From NCBI GenBank assembly GCA_028565715.1, contig JAOXYC010245900.1, forward strand, positions 1 through 10,267: a DNA stretch of 10,267 bases, given 5' to 3'. The notes beneath the pieces were generated by a model. The model had not been told where the DNA came from, made no database searches, and worked only from the letters and a program-made list of their open reading frames with translations. This stretch comes from Phoronis pallida (Eukaryota; Phoronida; Phoronidae). Numbering within the stretch: the stretch's first letter is position 1; every line of letters begins with the position of its first letter. Below, piece after piece: positions 1 to 6,904 of the stretch. Made by a program: the position numbers and the translations under genes.

Positions 1-191
1 GAGTGGTGTAATTGAATCATTAATACATGTATAAAAACATAATAAAGGGTTACTTTGCTGGGTTGCTTGTACTTTAATGTCTTGGAAAGAAACAGTGAGC
101 TTTATTTATAAATACAATTTTTCATCCATTAATATACAATGATTCTAAAGACCATGTAGCTTGTGATCCCAAACCAAAAACAAGTACTCAC

Positions 192-270
192 ATTAACATT
201 GTAAAAGTGTAACACATTGCTGTAGGTTACAAATCCAACTCGGATTTCAGATTCCTCCATGTTTGCTTCT
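192..270 (-). CDS. SEC24 exon 9: trunk domain continued, residues 580-606 (last exon in window)
   Basis: The acceptor TGTGTTTCAG ends at 271; the donor is AAT|GTGAGTAC at 191. One base completes Lys580, then come [18 protein letters not shown] and VLHFYNVN. It matches SAIRVGFxTYNKVLHFxNVK of vertebrate SEC24C/D. Phase 0 out. The expected next block (around PQMMVV) is not in bases 1-190, so exon 10 lies beyond the left edge. Confidence 0.93.
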
Positions 271-3200
271 CTGAAACACAGAAACATGTAAAGTCCTTAT
301 TTTGTCTTCGCTCAAATGTCTAAGTTTTACTTGAAATAGGTAGTGAACTTTAAGGCACAATCTTTGTGTGAGAATGACAAAGGGGATTTTAAGATTGAAA
401 GGTTGGCGTGTACTCCTTCTAACTAACAATTGTAAATCTGCTAAATAATCAGCAACTGAAAACCTCAAGAGAGTTTGATGAACAGAATGATACAAAGTGA
501 CCCGTATAATACAGTATTTTCTCGCCATTTTGGGACACCTGTCAAATTGGGATACCAAAATTTATTTGCAAAATTGAATCTTTTGATACCCCAAAATTTG
601 GGTAAGGTCCACATACTAAAATATGGGTTTTCGTCTATTTGGGACAATTTTAACTACACATGTGCCATTTTCTGGAAATTAAAGTTAGAATTTTTAATGT
701 TCATAAAATCGGCACGCCCTGAAAAGGGTTAAATATGATTTGGGACAAGCAATCAAATTTCTGAAAAGTGGTGGTAAAATACCGTTTGGCTTACTTTGGC
801 AAGTTAACAAGTATATCATCCTTGATTCTACTACATATTAAGTGTACCAGTCCACTTTTGACACTGTTATAAGACACATCAATCATGAATATAAATGCTG
901 GAGGCTTGGGCAGAACACCACCCTGAAAATAAAATAAACAGTCATAAAAATTAATAGTGTTTTATTTGTCTTTTTGGATGGTTCAAATCCGGCATCAAAA
1001 CGCAAATCAACAAGAAAGTTTTTGTGCGAGTCCTTTGTTGAACATAACTTACTTGCATCTAATTCAAAAATTCAAAAATCAAAATCCAGGTCTGAATAAC
1101 AGGATGCTAAAGTTAAGTTATGGACAACAACCTTATTATAACACCTTTATTAACTGCTTGGCGGTAAAAACTCAAATGTTGAGGAAGAAAAACCTTGTAA
1201 TTGTACAATGCTCATCACGTCATCTTCAGAAGTGTGCAAAAAGGCAATTTATCAGGAGGATGTTTAAACCATAATTCTACTTCTATAAAGGACTTACCTT
1301 ACAATAGTCTTTTGTAGTCAGGAATTCATATGAACCCAGGCATAGTTCTGGGCGGTCGTAACAATCAACTCTCCTGCCAGTGTGATCAAGATGGGCAAAG
1401 TACTCAGGGGGCACTGTAACATGAACATCACATGATTATCATATATTTCATTACAATTAAGAAGAGAATTGGTGACAGATTGTCTTATAAGGAGAAACAT
1501 TTTCAAAACCCATGACTTGGCTACCAAGCCACTTTGTGAACAAAAATTGTATATTGTATGCTGTGGGAGAGACTACTTTCCCCCATGCTAGAGGGCTTTG
1601 TACCACCCATGTGGGTGGCTAAGTTTTTTCAGCAAATTTTATATTTGGGTGGATTGCTTATCGTTTTACACTGGTTTTTGTATTTGGATGGGTCAGTCTT
1701 TCACCGATTCTGGTATTTTAAAGAGTTTTGGTATTTATGCTGGTATGTTCTTCTGGATTTTTAGTACTAATTTGTCTTTTTAAAGGATTCTCAGTATTTG
1801 TAAATGTCTATCTTTTTACCTCAGGGCGGCACACCCCTATCCTTTTTATACCAAAGAAATCCCCCAGGTCATAAACAAAAGCTTACAGGTTGATATACAC
1901 AAAGGTACTGTACTGGATGTAGTTTGAAGTAGATTTTCAATGAAAAAGACATGTCTTTTGAAATATGTTTAACGGAATGAGAAATTTTCTCATTAAAATG
2001 TCCCATCATGGCAGGCTTTCATCATAAAAACTGACTGTGTATTGTCGGAGATTACTAACCAGTTCAATTTTGCCATCTTGATTTGTTTGCATTTTAGACA
2101 TGATTTCTATTTTATTCTAGAAACCTACCTTCGGTACTGCATGTACAGAGTGGACACTGGAACCTTCTCCCGCCATCAATAAATACCATGTTAGGGTTCA
2201 TGTACGCTTTACACCTGTTACACCTCACAGGGCCCAGCTCACCCAGGTTAACAAGCGGCAGAGGTTGCTGAAAATACCATAAATTATTATTTCTCACATG
2301 ATACATTACAATCTATCACAAATCTACAAGTTGTTATTTTCAACAATACACTGAGCGACAATACACAGTAGCATACAATATTTCTTAAAAGAAGTGCCTT
2401 TGGCGTTGCACTTTGAGACAGCATTGAATGCAATTTTATAAGAAATGGTTAGTTTACTGAAAGAAAAAAAATTGAAAGGTTTTGGTTTCATGTGAGAAAA
2501 AGAATTCAACCATCGTTCCACTACTTATCAATTTGATGCAGCACCTCTTTCAAAAATTTTGTTAATTATTATCACTATTATTAATATGCAATAATATGAT
2601 GAAGATTATGATTCATCCAGGTAGATAGTCAATGATAAGTAGACTTATTAATCTGGTACACTGGACTCACCGAGTAAAAATTCTCTCCCGACGTTGCGGA
2701 CACGTCTGTGTCCTTTGACTAGGGTTTGCGTAGTGAATTGGAGGTCACTCTCAGCCGACAGCTCAGCAGTGACGTCACTCCCGTTTCCGGCCAATTCACT
2801 ACGCAAACCCTAGTCAAAGGACACAGACATGTCCGCAATGTCGGGAGAGAAATTTTACTCGGTGAGTCCAGTGTACCAGATTAATAAGTCTACTTATCAT
2901 TAATATGCAAGTTTTTCTATAGCTCCGTATCAATAAAATTATCACAGCACTTTACAAGGCTCCGTTATGAACAAATTTCAAACTCGGTGCTGATCAATTG
3001 ATAAGTCATGGAACATCGTTTAGAATTGTCTATGTATGTGAGTGCATAAACATTGCCTGAATCACCCGGACAACACCTTGATGAGGTCTAACACTTGAGG
3101 GAAAGAATTTAAAGTGAAAATAACAAATTGGACTATACAATTTCCTTACCTCATTTTCACCTAGCCTTGCCATTGGTGACACACTTAAAGCAATGGGTAT

Positions 3201-5675
3201 CTGACACTGTTTCACCATATCAGCTGTGCATGGTATGTTATACATGGTTGATCGCATAAAACGGGGATTGCAGTTACCTGGAATTGAAATGAAAAAGTTT
3301 ACATAATATCAGTCTGCCTGACAAATGTTTAGCATATACAAATTGATGATTGCTTCCCACTGGCCTAAAGCGAAAAATTTGAAGACAGAAAACCTGGGAC
3401 TCGACTGGGACTCGACTGGGACTCGACATGTGGGGGTCAGTTACCAGTCGAATTCCTGGTTTTTCTGTCTTCAATTTTTGCAATGGCAATAATATTAGAA
3501 TGAGATATCATTTTGGATTTTTGGATACATTATTAGGAAACTCCAGATCTGTGAAACAATTAGCATTAGATTTTCCTCAAGATCTCTTTCTTTCTAGTGT
3601 ATTGATTTATAAACCAAAATAAAAATATGTCAAGCACTAAGAACTCCTACACATCACACCAAAGAAGTGGCACATTGTTCAAGCCTTAACAAAGAATGAA
3701 AGTCTAATAAGGATTTTAAGTCAAATTCATTATCTACAGCCTCTGCTGCGTAGACGTACCTTGATCTTGTGTTGTGAAGGGTGTTGTTACAAGAGGTGGG
3801 GTTACACCACGCCCTCCTGTCTGGAATATACCAGACTTGTTCTTCTTGTCATCTTGTATTACCTGAATCTAGAGGACAAGAGAAATACTATTTGAATTGA
3901 AGTTTTATTGGAAGTTAGTAGTAGATCAGGGCATATATGTTATGACCTAGATGAATGACAAATATTCAATTTCAAGAAACAATTACAGTGAATGCTGTGA
4001 TCTAAAAGTGATTTGACATTGCTACATCCCAGCACATGCCTTTAAATAAAAATTCCAACAACATTGTATTTTGTTCTGTCATTCAACACATGTCCACTAT
4101 TTTATTCAGTACGTTTAACCAACAGAATATAGAGTTATCAATTATCCCTAGGTGCTATCAAAACAAAATGCTCAATGGACCATATCCTACTTACCGGACT
4201 AGGCATCTGGTCGGGGTCCAGCCTTCTTGGAGGAGCTTGAGGTTGATTCATGGGGCCTCTGTTTCCCATCGGTCCGCCTGGGGGTGGTGCTCCATATGGT
4301 TGTTGACCAGGACCCGGAGGTGGAGCTCCATACTGTGTATTAGGTTGGCCACCGTACTGTGATGTTGGTGGTCCTGGTTGCAAGGGTGACGGCCCTCCAA
4401 ATTGTCCCTGTGGATGAGGTGGTGGGCCACCCATCTGTGATGTTGGAGGACCTGCACCAAACTGTGATGAAGGTGGAGCACCATATTGGGATGTGGGGGG
4501 AGGTCCTGAAAACGGTTGGGGTGGTCCTCCATACTGTGATGTGGGAGGGGCACCACCATATTGGGAAGTGGGTGGACCCGGAGGTCCAGAGGGTTGAGAA
4601 CCGAACTGCCCTTGAGATGTGGGTGGTCCACTACCATAGTTTGATGTGGGTGGCCCACTACCATAGTTTGATGTGGGTGGTGCACCATACTGCGATGTGG
4701 GAGGGGCTCCATGTTGTGGCATGGGAGGCCTCTCGTACTGTGATGTTGTTGGTGGACCAAACTGAGAACCTGGAGGTCCACTTGGCCGTGGTGGCTGACC
4801 ATGCTGAGCCATTCTTGGTGGTTGACCCGGAGGGGGTGATAGACTCATCCCACCCATCTGATTGGATAACTGTAAGATAGAGAGAAAGATCATATAACAC
4901 TTATTAGCTAATTGCTCTTTGTTAAAAATAAGTTTGTTGCCTTTTGAATTTAAACAAGTTGACAGCTTTTCAAACAGACCTAAGGACAATTGATTTTAAA
5001 TATGACATTCAAATTCACTAAAAAATGTAATTCTGTTATATAACATGTTATTAAAATCTTGCATTCTTAACATTATGATGAAAATAGGCAAGAAAAAATA
5101 TTGCCTCATTTATTTGTGCAGATACAATAAGCGCAACTGTCTTTAAGAAGAACTGAACCGGTTCACAACATCTTAGGACAAATTGGAGAAGGAAAGAGCC
5201 TTACTTGGTTTTGCTGCATGCCTGGTTCTCCTTGAGGGCCTGACTGCATTCCATTGTGCATAGGTGGTCCTGGGGGTTTCTGAGGACCAGATTGGCCATT
5301 GAACATCATCTGGCCTGGAGGACTTTGTTGCCCCTGTCCTGGGTGACCCAATGGCCGGGGAGGACCCATACCAGGGCCGGGTGGACCCAGGCCAGGACCT
5401 GGAGGAAACTGTCCACTGTGTCCTGGTGGTCTAGGACCCATCCCACCCCCAGGAGGGCCTTGTCCTGGATACTGCCCTATGCCTGGGCCACTGTATGATG
5501 GCCCTGGTGGTCGCTGGGACCCCATGCCTGGTCCTGGTGGCCCCATTCCTGGTCCTGGTGGCCCCATTCCTGGTCCAGGGGGTTTTCCAGGCTGTCCACC
5601 ATACATCTGAGGTCTTTGGTTATAATTGCCATATGATGGATTCATCATGAATCAATGATACATCAGGGAGACAAC
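192..5675 (-). CDS. SEC24C/D-like: SEC24C/SEC24D-type COPII coat subunit, spliced, C-terminus outside the window
   Basis: Gene-level entry. Coding exons: 5648-5205, 4869-4195, 3868-3760, 3277-3150, 2267-2129, 1413-1298, 922-795, 270-192; 5675-5649 is 5'UTR. Intron phases are 0,0,1,0,1,0,2 and then 0 at the left edge, all GT-AG. The joined 606 codons show a disordered Pro/Gly/Gln/Tyr-rich N-terminus (1 to about 360), the [10 protein letters not shown] linker (about 364-373), a zinc finger (C468, C471, C490, C493) and the start of the vWA-like Sec23/Sec24 trunk ([13 protein letters not shown], about 544-556). Family knowledge: SEC24 pairs with SEC23 in the inner COPII coat at ER exit sites and selects cargo for export to the Golgi. 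The linker, RCNRCKAYM and [10 protein letters not shown] motifs fit the C/D class better than A/B. About 400-490 C-terminal residues (rest of trunk, beta-sandwich, helical and gelsolin-like domains) must lie to the left. I cannot separate C from D; invertebrates often have a single C/D gene. Confidence 0.95.
271..794 (-). other. SEC24 intron 8 (524 bp)
   Basis: GTAAGCC donor and TGTGTTTCAG acceptor. The middle (about 525-750) has recurring short words, TTTGGGAC three times and GATACC-AAAATTT twice, suggesting an old degenerate repeat, but no element boundary could be drawn. Confidence 0.75.
795..922 (-). CDS. SEC24 exon 8: start of trunk (vWA-like) domain, residues 538-579 plus two bases of codon 580
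   Basis: The acceptor TTTATTTTCAG ends at 923 and the donor is CCAAA|GTAAGCC at 794. The 128 nt encode [20 protein letters not shown], then [20 protein letters not shown] and [15 protein letters not shown] is the first beta-strand and MIDAS-like DxSxN of the Sec23/Sec24 trunk and is nearly invariant in SEC24C/D. The following helix ([14 protein letters not shown]) is more diverged than the strand. It leaves in phase 2. Confidence 0.94.
923..1297 (-). other. SEC24 intron 7 (375 bp)
   Basis: GTAAGTCC donor and TTATTTTCAG acceptor. AT-rich; the 105-codon plus-strand frame at 957-1274 shows no family resemblance and is taken as chance. Nothing else was seen. Confidence 0.8.
1298..1413 (-). CDS. 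SEC24 exon 7: [15 protein letters not shown]...SYEFL segment, residues 499-537
   Basis: The acceptor TTCATGTTACAG ends at 1414 and the donor is TGTAAG|GTAAGTCC at 1297. With the single base from exon 6, the 116 nt read [20 protein letters not shown], then [19 protein letters not shown]. This is close to the vertebrate block between zinc finger and trunk (PPxYFxHLDHxGRR, RPELSLGSYEF). It leaves in phase 0. No ATG-initiated open frame reveals this exon; it was found by family motif and splice sites. Confidence 0.95.
1414..2128 (-). other. SEC24 intron 6 (715 bp)
   Basis: GTAGGT donor and ATGTTACAG acceptor. It includes a T-rich stretch at about 1620-1790 (read on the plus strand) whose open frame encodes only hydrophobic low-complexity sequence, and a small 7-bp-arm hairpin, CCACCCATGTGGGTGG, at 1603-1618. 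No gene or defined repeat is supported. Confidence 0.8.
2129..2267 (-). CDS. SEC24 exon 6: Sec23/Sec24 zinc finger, residues 453-498 plus one base of codon 499
   Basis: The acceptor GGTATTTTCAG ends at 2268 and the donor is GAAG|GTAGGT at 2128. The 139 nt encode [37 protein letters not shown], then CPLCTCSTE. Zinc ligands are the CxxC pairs C468/C471 and C490/C493, separated by 18 residues, with the invariant GGRRFQC. In the family this small domain binds one zinc and buttresses the SEC23-SEC24 interface. All four cysteines are intact, which argues against a pseudogene. Confidence 0.96.
2518..3011. mobile_element. Non-autonomous fold-back element (MULE- or hAT-like), about 494 bp
   Basis: The ends are inverted: the left begins CCACTACTTATCAATTTGAT and the complement of the right begins CCATGACTTATCAATTGATC; both continue into CAGCACC and a TTT-rich stretch. 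The element is flanked by near-identical 9-mers, ACCATCGTT (2509-2517) and AACATCGTT (3012-3020), 8 of 9 matching, which looks like a target-site duplication. Long terminal inverted repeats with an 8-9 bp duplication are known for Mutator-like and hAT DNA transposons. No transposase frame is present, so it is non-autonomous. The interior holds a much better preserved palindrome (2631-2901). A 12-bp direct repeat ATTAATATGCAA (2580-2591, 2899-2910) around the left spacer and right arm end leaves some doubt about nested boundaries. Confidence 0.65.
2631..2901. repeat. Near-perfect inverted repeat: two 111-bp arms, 49-bp loop
   Basis: The left arm 2631-2741 and the right arm 2791-2901 are complementary at all but about three positions. 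Outer ends read AATGATAAGTAGAC on the left and its complement on the right; inner ends read GTGAATTGG and CCAATTCAC. The loop, 2742-2790, contains AGTGACGTCACT, itself a palindrome with a cAMP-response-element core. In SEC24 pre-mRNA this would fold into a long, almost perfect RNA hairpin. Confidence 0.92.
3150..3277 (-). CDS. SEC24 exon 5: [18 protein letters not shown] segment, residues 410-452
   Basis: The acceptor CAATTCCAG precedes GTAACTGC at 3277; the donor is GAG|GTAAGG at 3149. The 128 nt encode [20 protein letters not shown] followed by [19 protein letters not shown] and GENE. It matches the SEC24C/D block NASPRxIRCTxYxxPCTSDMAKQ, which packs just ahead of the zinc finger. Phase 1 in, phase 0 out. 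The typical basic 'VIKPLA' stretch appears here as 'SVSPMA', a mild divergence. Confidence 0.94.
3370..3481. repeat. Intronic inverted repeat, about 38-bp arms
   Basis: The left arm 3370-3408 (GCGAAAAATTTGAAGACAG and on to CGACTGG) pairs with the right arm 3444-3481 (CCAGTCGAATTCCTGG and on to AATTTTTGC) with a few mismatches. The left arm runs into three exact head-to-tail copies of CTGGGACTCGA (3394-3426). Arms enclose a loop of about 35 nt. It is likely a small MITE-type element or a slippage product. No target-site duplication was identified. Confidence 0.75.
3394..3426. repeat. Three perfect tandem copies of an 11-bp unit, CTGGGACTCGA
   Basis: Units lie at 3394-3404, 3405-3415 and 3416-3426 with no mismatch. 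The first unit is part of the left arm of the surrounding hairpin; the right arm holds only one, diverged counterpart. Replication slippage at the hairpin shoulder is the simplest origin. Confidence 0.9.
3760..3868 (-). CDS. SEC24 exon 4: residues 374-409 plus one base of codon 410
   Basis: The acceptor GTCCTCTAG and donor CAAG|GTACGT bound 109 nt. The translation starts [16 protein letters not shown] and continues [14 protein letters not shown] to TTQDQG. In vertebrate SEC24C/D the same order is seen: IQVIEDD, an RGQ-PPLVTT segment, then a QDQG loop. This segment links the disordered N-terminus to the zinc-finger domain. It leaves in phase 1, which exon 5 completes as Gly410. Confidence 0.93.
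3869..4194 (-). other. SEC24 intron 3 (326 bp)
   Basis: GTAAGTAGG donor and TCCTCTAG acceptor, AT-rich throughout. No further structure was seen. Confidence 0.85.
4195..4869 (-). CDS. SEC24 exon 3: disordered PPTSQYG repeat region, residues 149-373
   Basis: The acceptor ATCTTACAG precedes TTATCCAATCAG at 4869; the donor CCG|GTAAGTAGG is at 4194. The exon is 675 nt, 225 codons, phase 0 at both ends. It encodes [18 protein letters not shown], then about eleven PPTS-Q/N-Y/F/M-G modules, and ends [21 protein letters not shown]. The closing RLDPDxxPSP motif is a landmark of SEC24C/D and anchors the identification. Tyr and Gln spaced by Pro/Gly resemble prion-like disordered regions; a role in coat condensation or SEC16/cargo contacts is inference. 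Two adjacent 27-bp units (4622-4648, 4649-4675) encode SGPPTSNYG twice, so the tract has expanded by tandem duplication. The long open frames on the opposite strand here are shadows of this composition. Confidence 0.95.
4870..5204 (-). other. SEC24 intron 2 (335 bp)
   Basis: AT-rich with a GTAAGG donor and TCTTACAG acceptor. I see no repeat, RNA or alternative exon in it. Confidence 0.85.
5205..5675 (-). CDS. SEC24 exon 2: 27-nt 5'UTR, start codon, residues 1-148
   Basis: The acceptor TTTTTTATTGCAG ends at 5676, so the exon starts at 5675. The coding part, 5648-5205, is exactly 148 codons and ends with QQNQ before the donor GTAAGG. The protein starts [18 protein letters not shown]; two consecutive ATGs (5648, 5645) are possible starts, and the first in-frame one is chosen. 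From about residue 22 it is almost pure Pro/Gly with GPGMGPP heptads, partly encoded by a 21-bp DNA tandem. Such a low-complexity start is typical of animal SEC24C/D and lies ahead of the folded coat domains. The exon is much richer in GC than its introns. Upstream ATGs inside the exon are described separately. Confidence 0.9.
5652..5663 (-). promoter_or_regulatory. Three-codon upstream ORF just before the SEC24 start
   Basis: In the 5'UTR part of exon 2, ATG at 5663-5661 opens Met-Tyr-His and stops with TGA at 5654-5652. Only three bases (TTC) separate the stop from the main ATG at 5648. The upstream ATG is in the same frame as SEC24 but closed by the TGA. Termination so close to the main start could lower translation or favour short-range reinitiation; this effect is inference. 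The main ATG has a T at -3, a weak context, while the second ATG (5645) has A at -3. Confidence 0.6.
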
Positions 5676-6754
5676 CTGCAATAAAAAAGGCATAAAATGT
5701 TTGATCTATCCCCTTTTAAAAAATGTTATAATATGTAAAATAAGGTTGGATACAAGTTGCGCCAGCAAGGATAAATGATCATCTCAATGAAATTTTCTTA
5801 TGGTAAACATGCACTTTTAAAAATGAGGTCAAATTTCGCAAAACACGCTGTGATTTTGACAGTGACTCGATCATTACATTTTGCCTGAGTTCACAATTTT
5901 TGGCACTTTATGTCGTGTTTTATGGTTGTATTTGTTGTCAGACATGCTGCAGTTAATATTTGGAAATGGAAATCATAACTGTGTATAAAGTCATCTTTTT
6001 TTTTATTTAGGCCTATGTTACTTAATTTAACAAGGGGTGCAGAAATTAGGGACCACAAAGGACTTTTTGGTAGTACAAGTCGCCTTTCAGCTTCTCTAGC
6101 TTAAAAATAACTGAACAAATTCCAAAAAAATGTTTACAATCATTAACTACTAGTAAGAGCAAATTGCTAAGTTGTTGCTGTTTTCCCTGACGAAATTGGC
6201 CACTTGCTGGACAGGAAAGATCCCGTCTCTGTTGCTACTTTTGGGATCTGGACGCTAACTTGGGGTGACGGTCAACAAGGCACTTGCCAGCTTAAATATT
6301 ATAGTGTCTTCATTGAATCATGGATGGCATAGAGCAAGTGTTCCAACTTAGGCCCAGTCCAACTATATCGCACCTCCCTGGGCTGGGGCTGGAATCAGAA
6401 GTGCGGTAAAATAAGGTGATGGGGACTTTCTGGCTAATTCTGCCTTCTGGAGACTTCAGGTTGTTTGAGCGGGAAATCGTGTGAATTTTAAACAGAATTG
6501 AGAGGGGAAGGGACCTTATCACGGCCGGAAAATCAGTTGACCCTGTACAAGTTTGAATCGTATGGACCGTCTTGGTGTTCATCGCCCGGGGTTTGTCGCC
6601 AACCGAATCAACACTCTCAACGCTGATCAACGATGAAGTAACGTGTCAATCGGACCAATTTCAGTCATTTTTTGCTACCACATCCTATCTCCCTTTTGTT
6701 CCAAGTGAAAAGCAGCACCACAAAAGTTTTTAAACAATCTGATGTGACTCTTAC
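5676..6754 (-). other. SEC24 intron 1 (5'UTR intron)
   Basis: The interval lies between the candidate first-exon donor and the exon 2 acceptor. It is mostly AT-rich and holds a T-run followed by TAGGCCTA-like sequence near 6000. A stretch at about 6180-6650 is visibly richer in GC and contains a 107-codon minus-strand frame (6630-6310) that resembles no family I recognise. No coding exon or RNA gene could be supported. Confidence 0.5.
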
Positions 6755-6890
6755 CTCTTTAATAATGCGCTAATTTTCGTTATAAACCAACAATATTTTG
6801 ACAAATTCTGCCACGTACGGATTAACTTCCTGCACACCGGTTGAGCATGCGCATTGATGCCACGTAAGCCATATCTAGTTCTTGTAATAA
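6755..6890 (-). other. Probable non-coding first exon of SEC24 (5' boundary uncertain)
   Basis: Exon 2 has a good acceptor 27 nt ahead of the start codon, so a 5'UTR exon must lie upstream. The best candidate donor is AAAGAG|GTAAGAGTC, with the exon ending at 6755 and the intron starting at 6754, next to a cluster of promoter-like motifs. The 5' end is inferred only from those motifs and could be anywhere from about 6830 to 6900. Intron 1 would then be 1079 bp. RNA evidence would settle this; another first exon farther right is possible. Confidence 0.55.
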
Positions 6891-6903
6891 CCAAAAGATG
6901 GCG
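6824..6903. promoter_or_regulatory. Putative TATA-less SEC24 promoter with ETS-, NRF1- and YY1-like words
   Basis: Within 80 bases are an ETS-like CAGGAAGTT (minus strand, 6832-6824), an NRF1-type GCATGCGCA core (6845-6853; TGCGCATGC on the other strand) and AAGATGGCG (6895-6903, plus strand), the core of the YY1 element. These three are established markers of housekeeping TATA-less promoters in animals, and they sit just upstream of the inferred first-exon donor at 6755. The YY1 word is in the plus orientation, opposite to SEC24, which could mean divergent transcription. Binding is inferred from words only. Confidence 0.5.
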
Positions 6904-6904
6904 T

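Larger units (their letters stand above)
2268..3149 (-). other. SEC24 intron 5 (882 bp), largely occupied by a fold-back element
   Basis: It runs from donor GTAAGG after exon 5 to acceptor TTTTCAG before exon 6. More than half is the element at 2518-3011. The flanks (3012-3149 and 2268-2517) are AT-rich with no recognisable features. Confidence 0.85.
3278..3759 (-). other. SEC24 intron 4 (482 bp), contains a hairpin repeat
   Basis: Bounded by donor GTACGT and acceptor ATTCCAG. The main content is the inverted repeat at 3370-3481, listed separately. The remainder is AT-rich without recognisable features. Confidence 0.85.

Noticed and set aside
1-191. SEC24 exon 10 inside the window
   Set aside because: The minus strand of 1-190 has no acceptor followed by the expected PQMMVV-like block; the region reads as intron.
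1558-1783. Hydrophobic 61-68 codon plus-strand frames suggesting a small membrane protein
   Set aside because: They derive from T-rich intronic DNA in SEC24 intron 6, with two overlapping frames equally open and no conserved features.
4248-4900. Long open frames on both strands (184 aa at 4248-4802 minus, 173 aa at 4359-4880 plus, 80 aa at 4658-4900 minus)
   Set aside because: They are shadows of the Pro/Gly-rich SEC24 exon 3; repeated GGT/CCA codons leave few stops in other frames.
5256-5498. 80-codon plus-strand frame opposite exon 2
   Set aside because: Antisense shadow of the GPGMGPP repeat coding sequence.
6310-6630. 107-codon minus-strand frame in intron 1
   Set aside because: No recognisable domain or good splice context; kept only as a composition anomaly.
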